A program made the position numbers and the translations under genes. This document shows, piece by piece, positions 12,043-24,760 of a DNA stretch of 64,000 bases. The notes beneath the pieces are model-generated. The model saw only the letters and a list, made by a program, of their open reading frames with translations. It was not told the origin of the DNA and did no database searches. The DNA comes from Acanthococcus lagerstroemiae (lineage: Eukaryota > Arthropoda > Insecta > Hemiptera > Eriococcidae): the NCBI GenBank assembly GCA_031841125.1, contig CM063114.1, positions 26,977,266-27,041,265 of the forward strand, read 5' to 3'. The stretch's first letter is position 1. Every line of letters begins with the position of its first letter.

Positions 12043-14320
12043 CAATTCTAAATATACGGTGTAGCAAATAGAACCGAAAAAAATTCGACAACAGGGACTC
12101 GTCCACCAGACCTTTACCAACAACCAAACAAAATTAAGGACATGACAAGACAGTTCCCTATACGGTACTATCTTAACTATTATAGTATTTTACATATAGA
12201 GGCCTTCGTTCAGTGGCTAAATCATTGATGATGGTACAACACTAAAAACGTTCCGACAAAAACAGGCTGCTTGAAAGTGAGATTGGTACCAAGTTCTAGA
12301 ACTGTAGGCAACTAATCTTTCACTTGCACTCCGAGACTAACAATGAATTTTGGAACGCTGTCTCCGCCAGTCCTAACAACATTGTGAGGAAAAAATTTCG
12401 TTACATTCTACCAGTACTGTACTAAAGTATCTCTTATTCACTTTGTTTTGGAATTTCAATGCTCTACCCACCGCAGCTGGCCGCTGTAAATTGTAAACTT
12501 GTTTTTCGATTTGAGAGAAGGTGCAAACGCGTCCATACAAATAACTGCCCATAGGCTGCTCGGCGCGACCATTTGTCCGCCGGTGTGCTCGGCTGTTTCT
12601 AGAGCCACCGCATTGGCCATCCCTACCCTGGTCATCAACTCGCCATCAACCTCAATCAGCCAGTTAACCCGTTGATGGAAGCTGCACACGGTCACATGCA
12701 CAGCCACCGAGCAACCTGCCGGACAAGTCGAGCCTATTCGATGTCTTCGTTCTTTCACTCTCGGTTTACATTTTTTTTTTCCTCCTCGATCTTAATTTAA
12801 CCGAAAATCGTGAATCGCGAGCACGGGAAGCGCACAACCGGTTCAATCGTCTACTCGTTAAACGCACGCAGAAGTTCATTAAAACGTATATTTTAAATGA
12901 CGTATACGCGCGCCAGTAAAAAAAATGAGTATTTATTACAAACGAGCGTTATTTCGGAAACGCGAACAAAGTGTTCTGTTGCAGTTGAAAATTAATGCCC
13001 TCGTAGGAGGCTTATTAAAAGTTTTTTTTTTGTTTTGTTTTTGGTTTTGTCTTCTGTATAGAAACACGATTTCGCGTAATGACGGAAACCAGTTCGAGAT
13101 GTGATATTTTTTCATGTTAATTACCAGTCTCCGAGCAATATGTGCTCTCTCGTTGGCGGGAATGAACATCAGCACCTGTTAACACAAGTCACGAGCCATT
13201 TGCGAGGTGATATTGAGTGAAAAGGAATTTTTTCGAGTACGTCGATAATCGTTTTGACGGATCGTCGACTCAGAATTTTTGCAAAAAAAATCGACGTTTT
13301 TCGGATATTTATCGGCTATAGTGTCTCGGAGAGGTGTTCGATTATCGTCGCGAAAAGATATACATAATTAATTGACGAGTTGGGCAGAGGCGTATATATG
13401 AGAGCACCTACTTGCGGAGGGGTCAGTGAAACGCGAAATTAAATACCAGAATAAAACAAGTGATTAATCAAGCAGACGTGTCGATGTTAACAGTACGAGG
13501 GTACGTTCTCACGTGACCTCATTACGATGTCGAGGGAAGAGTGTTTTTCATTTGAGAACAAAAAAGTTATACATGAAGGTAGATTCGCAACTCGGTGATA
13601 GTAGGTATACCAGATAGACTGATGTAAGGGGGAGGGGGCTTGTGAAGCTTAACTCTCCCAAATCTGCTGAAAGCCCTTCTCAAGTACTGAGAAAGTATAC
13701 GAACGAAATTTTGACATTGTTTGATTCTTCGTCAGCCCCCCCATGAGCCCTCCCACTCAAGGTTCGCTATTTGCACTTATGCTAATCTTGCTCGCAATTC
13801 TGTTTCTAGTTACTGGACAGTGCCAGATTCCGGTAAAATGCACATAGGACCAATCATTGCTCTGTCATAAAAAATGTTTTCCTTCATTCTGTCCTTTTAA
13901 TTCATTTTTTCTTAGCTCATCCTTTCAAACACTCCAATCAGATGAGCGCTGTGGGGTCCCTTCTTTTCACTTGTATACACGTAACACTGTTGAACACTCT
14001 TCTAGTCTTGTTCAAGATGACACGTTGAGGACAATTTCAGACTCTTTTAGCAGAGTGTCTACGAGTCATCTAAGTCATCCAAAGTCATCTGTTTTCGCTG
14101 TAGGTCATCTAAAAAAATTTTATTCTACTAAATAATTGAAAAAAAAAAAAATTGCCAAAATTACATAAGTTTGGTCTACAGAAAAGTAAGCGATCGGATC
14201 GAGCAAAAATTTTTTGAGCTACCAAAAAAAATAGGATAATAGTCATAGACTTTTTGAAAAAATGTGTCCAAGACTCTTCAGTATTTCTTAAAGACCCTTT
14301 AACATTCTTTCATCAATCCT
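12043..14320. other. Non-coding; CpG-retaining tract 12440-13560
   Basis: 12440-13560 is apparently transposon-free, with many CpG dinucleotides and TAAT cores, including the palindrome TGATTAATCA at 13461-13470. It is a candidate cis-regulatory tract. Low-complexity T-rich sequence follows at 13870-14300. No protein-coding exon recognised. Confidence 0.35.
13461..13470. promoter_or_regulatory. Possible Exd/Hox composite site TGATTAATCA
   Basis: Matches the TGATTAAT-type composite site bound by Extradenticle with Hox proteins. It lies inside a CpG-retaining tract in the presumed Scr intron. Autoregulation would be a natural role but is purely inferred. Confidence 0.25.
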
Positions 14321-14322
14321 GA

Positions 14323-14576
14323 CGGGAGGGGGGAGAAAGGGGGAAATATGCCGGCCTGGAATTTCAGGGAGCCTGATATTTTTAAAAAACCTGAATTTCA
14401 ACCCTTACAGCTACATCATACTGTATATCAAATCAGCAATCACTCCTCACACCTTGAAAGAAACCTCTTATCCCGTGCCTTATAATTTATTCCCATCTGA
14501 CAGAAGAATAAAATGAACTGGAAGAGGAGGGGGCGTGAAAATTCCCCCAGGCCCTCTTTTTCTCTCTACAGGGCTG
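14323..14576. repeat. Dispersed repeat family A, copy 1
   Basis: About 250 bp closely similar to the reverse complement of 55605-55853. The right end, CCCAGGCCCTCTTTTTCTCT through ACAGGGCTG, is nearly identical between copies. Noncoding; probably a DNA transposon fragment or MITE, but inverted termini were not resolved. Confidence 0.7.
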
Positions 14577-15035
14577 CCTTCCATGCTTGTTCAAGACCTT
14601 AAAAACTTTTCATGACTTGGCCAATATCCTTCCACTTTCGTTTACGTTGCTTGTAAGATTATATTTGAGATTCAGAGTTATACCTCTCTTTAAAATACAG
14701 AGATATTATGTACACTAACATTACTATAAACACAAAAATTCATTCAAAATATGAAAATAGCGATATCTCCTATTCTTTTACAAGGGAGGGGGCAAGACCT
14801 TTCTCGTTTCTCGAACAATTGAACGTCGATTCTTCTTGGAAGATCATTTTTATTTCTCGTCTATGACGAACAGAATTTCTTTCGGTTATTATCTCTTTTA
14901 AAAAAGAAAGAAAAAAAAACCGGTAATTTTGTAATTTTTAAGAATGTCAAAATATTAAATCATCCCTGTAGATTTCGTATGGGAGCGATTAATGTTTCAT
15001 ACCAGGACTGTAAAAGCTCGGAAACGAAAAAAGAG
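14577..15035. other. Non-coding, no recognised feature
   Basis: AT-rich sequence between repeat A and the following retrotransposon. No gene recognised. Confidence 0.4.
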
Positions 15036-15038
15036 AAC

Positions 15039-15282
15039 AATAGCTTACAAAATTCGGCCACAACAAACCAAAAAGAAAACTTAAAAACTTAAAAAAAGCT
15101 CTGGAAAATTAGGAAACTACTAAATAAGAAAAACAAAAACATATAATAGACAAAAATGAGCTACAATAGCGTACAAAATTTGGCGGCAACAAACCATAAA
15201 GAAAACGTAAAAAATCTCTGGGTAATTAGTTATCTATTACGTAAGAAAAACAAAATCATAATAGACAGAAATGAGCTAAACT
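15039..15282. repeat. Tandem duplication, about 120-bp unit
   Basis: Two units, 15039-15164 and 15165-15282, share AATAGC-TACAAAAT, ACAACAAACC, AGAAAAACAAAA and AATAGACA-AATGAGCTA in order. It lies in the linker region of the retrotransposon and lengthens its poorly conserved part. Confidence 0.7.
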
Positions 15283-16611
15283 AGGTATTTAAAAAAAAAG
15301 AAAAACCATGCAAAAAGAAAAAGAAACACCGCTGGAAAGACATGATTAGCTCAACCTTCAAAAACAAAAAAACATGAAAAAACTGAATAAAAATCTGTCT
15401 CTTGGATCCCATTCACCCACATACTCGTACTTGACAGACAAAAAAGGTAGCAGAGTCTATGACAGCAACGTGATAAGTACAATACCACAGAATATTACAA
15501 AGAATTATATTCTGCGGGAAAATGTCTTCCAAACCGGTCCATCGGAGGGAGCTCATATTTCAGGATCACCTTTTCTGGTCCAAACATTAGGAACGTGGTC
15601 AAAAATTTGAAAAAAATAAAGCACTAAGAAGTGATGGAATAAAACATGAACATACAATAAACGGGGGTGGGAGGAGGAAATTATCAACGCACTCGCTTCT
15701 TTTTGGTAAAATTTTGATATCGGGCAAACTAGCCAAAAGCCGGAATCTTTCCGACATAGTTTTCTCCTATTCAAAAAAGGAAACAGTCATCATATCAGGA
15801 ACCGTAGACCGATCAGTCTGTCATCTATACAGTTAAAATTTCTTTTCAAATTGATTGAAACGAGACTAGACATTTTTTTAAAGCCACGCCAACCACGAGA
15901 CCAAGCTGATTTCCGGGAAAATTATTCTACTCTTGACCAACTCCACACCATTAACCAAATCACTAAAAAATCGGAGGAAATTTGGCATTCACCGATTACA
16001 AAAAAGCTTTCGCTTCTCTGGACCAAAACTTCATTCTAAAAGTTCTAAACAACCAAGGGGTTCCACTCAACTAACAAAAATAATAGGGATACTGCACTTC
16101 AACCTGCAATACAAAATTATAACAGATAGAACTAGTTCTTACTTTGAAATTAAAAAAGGGGTCCGTCAGGGGGATCCATTACCACCCATCCTATCAATAT
16201 GGTATTAAAGGAAGTCTTCAGACTATTGAGTGGAATAGGAAGCGTCCGAACACACACGGAAACAAGATCTCGAACCTAAGGTTCACAGATGATGAAGTCT
16301 TTATTTCGGAAACAAAGAAAGAGATGGATGAAATGTTACACGAACTTACTGAAAAGAGGAAATACGCGGACTTGACAATAAATTTCAGAGAATCCAAAAT
16401 TATAATTATACCATCCCATCCTACAAAAACATGTTGAAAATCCCACAAACCTGTTTTCACACAAGAGGCACATTTCATGATTCCAGGTCACATAATGGAT
16501 CCCTCATCTGGGTCCTCACTTCAAAACTAACTCAGGAAACTGAAATTACACAAAACGCAATAATGATATCTAAGGTACCGTCTGCCCTAATTAACGCCAT
16601 GCTAAGGGAGT

Positions 16612-17284
16612 GAGACGATGGCCAGCAAAGTAATTAACCTACGAGGTTTTTGACTGGGAGGGGAGAAAAAGGACAGATTAAAGTACATACATATTTTTGA
16701 CCTCAATATGAGATACTTGAATCAGTGTGGAGCTCCAGGCTTATAAAATTGGTTGGTGGTATTTGGAGCCTCCACTTGATGTGCTCCTAACAACGCCAGC
16801 TCGGTTTTTTTTGTTTTTCAAGGGATATTATAAGAGTCTTTCGGAGTGCATCTGGACAATAAATCAGGAATGAGTAAACTGGGCGGGACAGAAGACAATT
16901 TACCGCCCAATAATGATAAAATTACATTTGGAGTTTTTTTTTTCCACCAAAATTTCATTTCGCGCCACAAGTTGCCAAAACTAAAACACCAGGGAAAAAT
17001 TTCTAATCATGTTTTTGGATTTCAACAACATTGGGCCACACAAAATTATAACACATCCAGCGTACCTGGATGAAGTTTCGACCCGGTACCTATGTTATCA
17101 ACCTAGAAATAAGTAGGTGGCGTTGTTAGGAACCTGGCGTTATTCAGGGTAGAGCGCTACAGACCCAAGTACGGTCATATGCTATTTTGGATCCAAAAAC
17201 GCCCGTCGATGCCGAACTGACTACGCGGTACGCTCCGCATAGCCGCTCGAGTATCCAGCGCTTTAATTCGGGGCAGGTACCTTA
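16612..17284. mobile_element. Insertion inside the RT relic
   Basis: Separates RT text ending NAMLRE from the downstream LNDRI domain. It contains an inverted 14-mer, TCCTAACAACGCCA (16785-16798) and its complement (17118-17131), which may be termini of a small DNA element of about 350 bp within the insert. No coding capacity. Confidence 0.5.
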
Positions 17285-17765
17285 TTTTCGGAATAAAACT
17301 CAACGATCGCATTAAGCCAACAACTATCCAAAAGAAAGTACCAAATTTAGAAAGCGGTATGCAAAAAGTTGGAGATTTGGATTGGGGGTGGGCGGGACAC
17401 GTAGCAAGGGTACCACAGAACAGATCGACATACCAGGCAATGTTTTGGTTTCTGGGCTACGAAACCAGAAGAAAAGGAAAACCTAAAACTAGGTGGAAGA
17501 ATGAAATCGACCGATTCTCAAAAAATCAGAAGTTTCTACAAATCGCCCAAGGTTGTAAGGAGTGGGAGAGGGTGAGAGTTCCTTTGGCTATCACTGACCG
17601 GGAGGGCACTCGGAAAGAAACAAAAACACCGCTAATCGTACTGTCGAGTTCAAATAATTAAATGTAAAAATATTGTTCTACGAATATACTCCTAATTATT
17701 GATTGTGGGTCAACTGACGCTGTAGTATACGGCCTCATTACAAATAATAAAAAATAAAAATAATT

Positions 17766-19252
17766 GAAAATCGAAACTTTTGGACTGAGAATGACGATAA
17801 GACAATATACATTCGAACAGATCAATATAAGCCGGGACCTGTGACTTCAAAAGTGATGAGTTGAAACCATAGGCGCAAACAGGAGTGTACTATGTCAAAC
17901 ATTCCATGTTTGTTTCCACATACGGCCTCAGGGTGTCTACCAAATACGAATTTTCCAATAGTATGACTTTTATACAACCTTTGTATGAATTTAGGTGACT
18001 TTTTATTGACCTTTTTGCGGATCATTTTCCACGCCTGAACAGAATTTCTACAAGAAGAAAAAATAAAAAACATGCTAATTGCAAAGAAAAGATTTGAGGA
18101 AACTTAATAAATAAATATTTCATAACAAACAAATTATTGCAAAGAACACAAATTTTCAATTAAATTTCAATTTGGCCATATTTTGATAAGAAATATTGCA
18201 AATAATCACAGCTGCTTACTAATAATATTAACAAACATCATTCCAAATTTATAAGTAATTGAGGCAATTGTATGCCTTTTGTATGACTTGTTATCACCAC
18301 TGTCTCAATTGCGGGACTTTTGTATGACTTGTATGACTGGTAGACACCCTGGGCCTGTGTTAATAAGTAGCATCATGAAGGGTTATTTTGAACCTTCCTG
18401 TTTCGGAAATTTCAAAGATTGCAAGGGACGTTCTTTGTGCGCATAAGTGGGGCTAAAGTTCGAGCGGGGTTTCTAGGGACTTCTAGTACGTTATTTAAGA
18501 AGCTGTCCCAGCAACTCAGTATCTTCTGTAAAAGATTTTCGACATACACTTCTGTTACCAAGCGTCTCGAACAGTACTATCTCTGTGAAGTAAAATTTCA
18601 AAAACATCAATGATAGAGTGATGAAAGAAGGGCCACTGGGCTAATGTAGTATATATGAAATTGAAAAGAAGAAATTTCTATAAATGCGTCACTATTACAA
18701 AAATCTCATCTGGTGTCGTAATATTCCGATTTACTCATTTCGTCCGAGCTCGTATCGATAAATTAACTGCGCGAGCACGACGCGAAACCATGAACTTCAG
18801 AAGCAAAAAAAAAAAAAAAAGACGTTTTTAATTAAAACGCGTAATTTGTATCCGCGAGTGTACCCATCATTGAAACAATCTCGAACGAAAAAGGAGTTGG
18901 CAGTTATTAGTACGAAATGAAATGAGATGATGGCTATGTCTGCGATGTCGTTCAGCTTCGAATTAACACTACAGCATAATAATACACTCGGGCGGCGCGA
19001 GCAGTCTGCGAGTTAAATTTGTTCGTTAAAAACACCGGTAACAGGAAAATACGTTGACAAAAATGACAACCTACAGACAGCCGACTGTCAGTTTTGAGGC
19101 GATACATTCACGAATGTGAACTTGGCTCTGCAAAATGGTGTTCCGATTTTACTTCAACTATGTTCCGAGCTGCTGATTTCAACAATTTGAGGCCAAACTC
19201 GTTCCTTCCGCACGCACATACCTAATTCCTTCCATCAAGACATGTTTCCTGA
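17766..19252. other. Non-coding; CpG-retaining tract 18690-19060
   Basis: 18690-19060 is apparently unique with CpG dinucleotides, contrasting with repeat-derived flanks. No exon recognised. Confidence 0.35.
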
Positions 19253-20830
19253 ATTATAATCGGAATCGCCGAACACGCGTTTATTCGTGTTCCAAGTCCA
19301 ATCTTGCTACAGTGGCAAGTTGTCTGAGATTTATTCCAACTATTCTGGATTAAATTTGCCTTTTCTCCCCCTTATGCCTAGCGTGGCTGTAGAGAAAATT
19401 ACTGTGAATTATACTAGGGATATCGCAGTAGACCCTTTGAGTAGACTTTTTCACGGTGACGTCATGAGGAGGACTATTGCGCAGCTGCTCCAGCCAGTCG
19501 CAGCCATCAGGGTCCAGCTTGAAATATGAAAGAGAGCATTTCTTAATGCTTCTGGACGCTTATTCGTGATCTAAAAGTTTTTAGTTTTGATTTAAATCAT
19601 CGTTCAGTATTAAGAAATTGCTCTCTTTCATATTTATGGACTCGCAACGAAGAACGAATGTTCGCTTATGGAGTTTTACATGTAAAATGAATGTAAACAA
19701 AACAAGCTGGGCCCTGCAGGCTGCGAATGCTAGAGCAGCTGCGCAACAGTCCTCCTCATGAGTCAACATGACGTCGCCCATGAAAAGGTCTGTTCGCATT
19801 CGCACCAGTAAAGCGTAGCCAGCCTAGTGTTTGAGGGAGTCCGGTTTTAACCAAGAGGGGGTATTCGAGAAGGTATTTGACGAAGTCGTAAAAGGGTCCA
19901 GACCCCTCGACACTCCCTTGACTAAGCCACTGGTTCGCATTCATTTTTCCAAGTCCACTTTTCCACCAGTTCCAACTTGTTTCCAATGTTCTAAGACAAG
20001 CTTGTTCCTCCATTCCTACAGGCACCACAGCAATCAGACACCTCGGCTCTATAAATTTTACTTAATCAGAATAACTGCGAAGGCATTTATTAATTTAAAA
20101 GTCCAATTTTCGACAGGTCCGCGTTATTTTGAGTGTACAACTGTTACAAGTCAGGACTGTTTTCCCCTCCTTTTGAGCCCACTGTAGCGAATGAAGAAAA
20201 TATCATTGTCATTTAAAATCAGAGTAGCCAAGTACGCTATTATTTCTTTCCCAAGTTCAATATTTTCCACTATTCCAAGTTATTTTAACAGTTTCAACCT
20301 TTTCTGGCAATCTTTCTCCTTTCCTTATATCCGCTATAGCAGATAAAGGGCGCAGAATTATAAATTATAGTCAAGGTGGCAGAAGGTATACGATTATATA
20401 TTTTGATATACCAGATTTTCGTCTGTTCCAAGTTAAGGTTTGTTTTCAACTACTGGTCAATTGTGGTACTCCCCTAGTACACACTACACAGTATACGGTT
20501 TCCAGATGGAAAATAATTTTGAGAATTATAATCGGAATCACCGAGTAGGCAGTTATTCGTTTTCCAAGTCCAATTTTTAGACTGTTGTGAGTTGTGCTAT
20601 GCTTATTATAAATATTCTGAGTCAAATTTGCGTTTTCCTCGCTCAAAGTTCAGGGTACCTAACGAAGAAAATGATTTGGTTATGGATAAATTATAATCGG
20701 GGCAGCCCAATACGTAATCATTTATTTTCAAAGTTTAATTTTTCAACTGTTACTTATTGTCTGAGGTATACTCTGAATGTACTACTCTATATACCTGAAT
20801 CAGTGATAAGTGAACCATAAATTCCATCCG
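19253..20830. repeat. Interrupted tandem array, about 156-165-bp unit
   Basis: Diverged units beginning near 19253, 20057, 20213, 20355, 20525 and 20690. Each has an AATTATAATCGG-like start, then TTATTC-TTTTCCAAGTCCAAT, then a CTGTT-CAAGTTGT segment. A foldback element (19443-19791) and some 250 bases of other sequence split the first unit from the rest. No coding. Confidence 0.65.
19443..19791. mobile_element. Foldback MITE, family B, compact copy
   Basis: Outer arms 19443-19520 and 19704-19791 (AGACTTTTTCACGGTGACGT against its inverted copy, extending through GCGCAGCTGCTC). Inner arms 19522-19550 and 19609-19634 (ATATGAAAGAGAGCATTTCT). The whole folds into a long hairpin. A larger relative lies at 41630-43457. 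Confidence 0.8.
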
Positions 20831-23800
20831 CGACCATTTTCGTCAACTTTTTAACCTAAAATTTCCCGATATTTATATGTCGCTAACTCAATTAGCAAAT
20901 GTATGCTGAAAAATCAACGAAAATGATCGCTGATTGTATCCATGGTAGATTTATCGCCCATTCAGATTCAGAAAGTATGCCAAATTTGTACTTCCCACTA
21001 CCCATGCCGAATGTATCTAGAAAATACATGACTTTTTACATCATAACTGGCGAAGGAGGGGGGGTACTCAAGTAATTTTCAAATTTCAAACTTTTTTACT
21101 GATTTCAGTACATCTAGGTTTTTTCCAATATTGTTATAGCTAGCTATGCAATGATTTATTCTGAAATTTCAATTTCTTAACAATCCCAAGTCGTTTAAGG
21201 TTTGTTCTAATGGTTCTGCTTTTTTCCTCAGCTCATATACAGTTAACAAGTGGGTATTGAAAGAAAAATGTGAGAAAAATACTTTTTAGTTACATGGTTT
21301 CTTTTTATTGATTTCAGTTATAATAAAAAGAAAGTCTTGTACAATTCTTTCCAGTTAGACAATGAAAGGGGGCGGGGTAACAGGTACATCCCTGGACAAA
21401 GAACTTTTACTTCGAACTACAATATTACATTCACATGCAACACTTATGGATGTATAGATTAGTTTTTTTTTATTCTACTGACGTGCTGACTTACAGAAGA
21501 ATAATATTTATTTGGTTTTGAATTAAGTATGTTAACTTCTAATCCATGTTCAGATGCTTAATACACTGCATAGGTACTTATTAGTTACGGGAGACTGTTG
21601 TACCTACAACACAATGTACTGAACACTTTGCAATTCCAAAAATACTAGCACTCCTACCTGACTAAAAACAGTGTTACATGCGAGCGTAAACTATACATAG
21701 CATATACATCTACAAAAAACAAGCACAGCAGTAGCTGTTCTAAATTGGGGGAAAAAAGTTTCATTATCAATGCGTCAAGTGCTACATCACCTTATGCAAA
21801 TTTTGTGAAATTGCCGGCTGAAGTACCCTTATTTCAATAAAGTAAATGTAGTAAAAGGAGGTGAGTTGAAGCAGTTTAATGTTGGTCGTTTAGATTCTTA
21901 AGTGTGATAAAAATGGACTTGTAGCACCTAAGAACACAATGTCCTCAAGTCAATGATACTGCCAAAGTTGGGTTCGCGAACATTTTGAACATACACATAG
22001 TTAAATCGTCTGCAACTAGGCAAAGAACGTTCTATTTCAACACTAATACAGAAAAGTTTGTAGAATAGGCGCCTAACCTACTTGTAAATGCTTTAATTTC
22101 CTTTTCTTTTTCGTTTTTACAAACATGTAACATGCAAAATAATTGGAAGTTTTGATTTTTTTTTTTTTTGTATATTATTTCATTATTTATAACAGAAGTT
22201 ACAAAGAAATTCACAAAACGTTGATTTCACCACTTGTCGCCCGCAAGTCGTATAATTTTACACAATTTATGCAGTGTTCCCAGGTAGAGCACACTGTGTT
22301 CCAAGGTACATTAAGTACCTAGTTGTACCTCGGAACATTCTGACTTTTCTTGCCTTTTTTCAATTTTACCGCTTCCATTTGAAACTAAATACTGCATTCA
22401 ATGCATAATTTCATATTCTTTCTCATGGTATACTTGAAAATTGCATAAACTAAAAGCAAGAAGCTTGCCATTCAAAAGTCTCAAAAGTGTGTTTACAACA
22501 GTCTCCCCTACTACCTAGGTATGTGTAGTCTCTTTCAGAGCGTTATACACACAATGATCCAATCATAAGATTCCAATATCATGTACTTGGAATTTAATTT
22601 CAACAAGTTCAGAACCTGTACTGCGATGAACCAAAAACTGTGTCTGTGTACTTGCAGATATGGAGACAGAGAGCCGAGGGCGGTTGACGAGAGACTCGAG
22701 GTTCATGGTGAATGCATGTCTACACTGTTCAAACATATCTGTATAATTACCCAACCGTTGTTTTAGAAGTTATACCTAAAAAGGCAAAAGGGTACATGAA
22801 ATGATCGTGGATGTTATTCCTACTGCAAATAATTAGAGGTTGCATCAACAAGTGGCGAAGTAACATGCACTTAGAAAGTCATACTGATGAAAAAATATTC
22901 ACTGTTAGAGACTGAACGGGTTATATAGCTTGCAATTATTTGGGCTGCCGCCACAAGGTTCAAAATGTTCGGCAAATTACAGAAAAAACACGAAATCAAC
23001 ATCATGATGATGTAAAATAGACTATAAATACTAAAGAAGGAAAGAAAGAGAAAAAAAGAGAGTAAATGTTAATGATGGAGAGATTCCTGGATGTAATGAT
23101 GTACCGAGCGACTAATCTGAATAGCTACTTACTCAGACCACACAGAATTTACATGAGAAATTCACACAGAAAACCGACAACCAGAAATCATATTTTTGTC
23201 AAACACACGGGCAAATATAATATGATTCACTATGATAAGACTAATAACAGAAAGTAAGTCATCGGATGAGAACATTGTCCACGTATGACACTGCGTTCTA
23301 AACGCTGTTACAGACACAAATGAAACATCTGCTTCAGTCAATGGCCAATAGCACCAGTAGCACTGTATGTGTATTGAGGAGAATCTTGCAAAAAGGACCC
23401 GGAATTCACACATACTCATGAGTTTTCTTTATGGGATTTGCAAACATTAATATATCAGAAAATGCCCGGGAAAAGATACCTCGCTAACTGTTATACCCTG
23501 AGATGCCATCTCATTGTTGGATTGACCAAACTTGAGGTTCTCGACACTTAAGCTGTTAAATTGTGTACAGACCCCTCACACACAATTTTTGATAAGTACA
23601 CGAGTGAATGTTTGAGTTTTCTGGGCCCCCTTTTGGTGATTAATTAAGCTCAAATTAACAAAGACAACAGGCCCAGACAATGAATGATCTTAGAAAGAAT
23701 GAAAGTATGAAAGAAATTAGTACAATTCACTGAAGTGAGTTCAACGACGAAAGAAATATAGGATCAGCTTGACTGAAAACACGGTGAAAACGTTGTAGAT

Positions 23801-24360
23801 TTCAAAATTAAATTAATTAATGATAAATAACAACAGACAGGAACAACAAAACAAAGTAGATGACCAGTGTATATACCTATTGAAACTTGAATACCAAAAT
23901 CTGGCATGTATATAGTTACTAATGAAATTTCTCAGCGAATGTTATATAGACTGCGAGACGAAATGGATTCTAATTAGGAGAACACTTCTCGCTATATACG
24001 CTGTTGTCGCGGCGAGCTCGTAAATAATAATTTTACAACCAATATTTCGAATTTACGGGTCGTTTAACAACTGTTAATACGATGGCGAACACATGCGACC
24101 ATTCACGTTGAAATAGTTCATAAATTATCGGCTTCTTACATACTTACTCCCAGGGTGTTGATTGCCTTATGTTTATAAATGATGTATAAAGTCATAAAAT
24201 TGGTGGAAGGTTGTATGGGCATTTAGTTCACAAATGATATAGAATTGAAAGTGGTGGAACTGTTGGATTTGTACAGATAGCACACGATAATTTGCTAACT
24301 TTTTGCATGCCTTTCTGTCAGCACCTTGATATTACTGCAATGACAGAATTAGGAAGAACA
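20831..24360. other. Non-coding, no recognised gene
   Basis: Includes a GATTAATTA-containing stretch (23637-23646, TGATTAATTA) and a CpG-containing patch at 23980-24110. Open frames here are short with no family resemblance. Confidence 0.35.
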
Positions 24361-24364
24361 AATT

Positions 24365-24760
24365 ATTCGAATATAAAGTGCGCACATTAACGCCAATTTT
24401 CCCGATTGTGTAAGTCATAATACATGCGCAGAACAATGGATCTGAGGAATAAATGAATAAACGCATCAAATATGATGAAACATGTTCAGTCAGTCCTTTC
24501 TTCAAGGTATTGTAAAAACGCTGAGAAGTGTTGAACGGATAAGACATGTTCAGTCAGTCTAGAAAAACAGAAGCTTTTCAAACAGGCTGCGGGATTCTCA
24601 GTATTTTTTAAATGTTACTGGATCCTCTTCATTATGTTTGGTCAGTTTCTTCTCCAAGGTATTATAGAAAAGCTGAAGAATGTATCAAATGAGTTGTCGG
24701 ATTCTCGTTGTTACCTCCCAGACACATTCCAGCATTTTTCAAATGTTAAAGGAACCTGTT
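24365..24760. repeat. Dispersed repeat family C, copy 1
   Basis: The text around TGGATCTGAGGAATAAATGA, CATGTTCAGTCAGTC, and TTCAAATGTTA recurs in order at 27120-27500. Within this copy the GTTCAGTCAGTC and TCCAAGGTATTAT words recur, suggesting an internal tandem structure. Confidence 0.55.

Larger units (their letters stand above)
15036..17765 (+). mobile_element. Non-LTR retrotransposon relic with RT domain
   Basis: Reading rightwards through many frameshifts: a linker region, YLTDKKGSRVYDSN, ALRSDGIKHEH, then RRPISLSSIQ, DFRENYSTLDQLHTI, VDYKKAF-like text and KKGVRQGDPLPPILS, the active-site LRFTDDEVFI (FTDD at 16282-16293), LTINFRESKI, and from 17285 IKLNDRIKPTTIQKK, LDWGWAGHVARV and KPKTRWKNEI. 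The order is that of an RTE/CR1-like non-LTR polymerase. An unrelated insertion of about 670 bases interrupts it after 16611. An A-rich 3' end lies near 17760. Dead element. Confidence 0.85.

Noticed and set aside
17060..17080. TGGATGAAG giving a W-M-K reading that recalls the Hox YPWM motif
   Set aside because: The preceding codons read QRT, not YP, and the site lies in an insertion within a retrotransposon relic with no splice donor.
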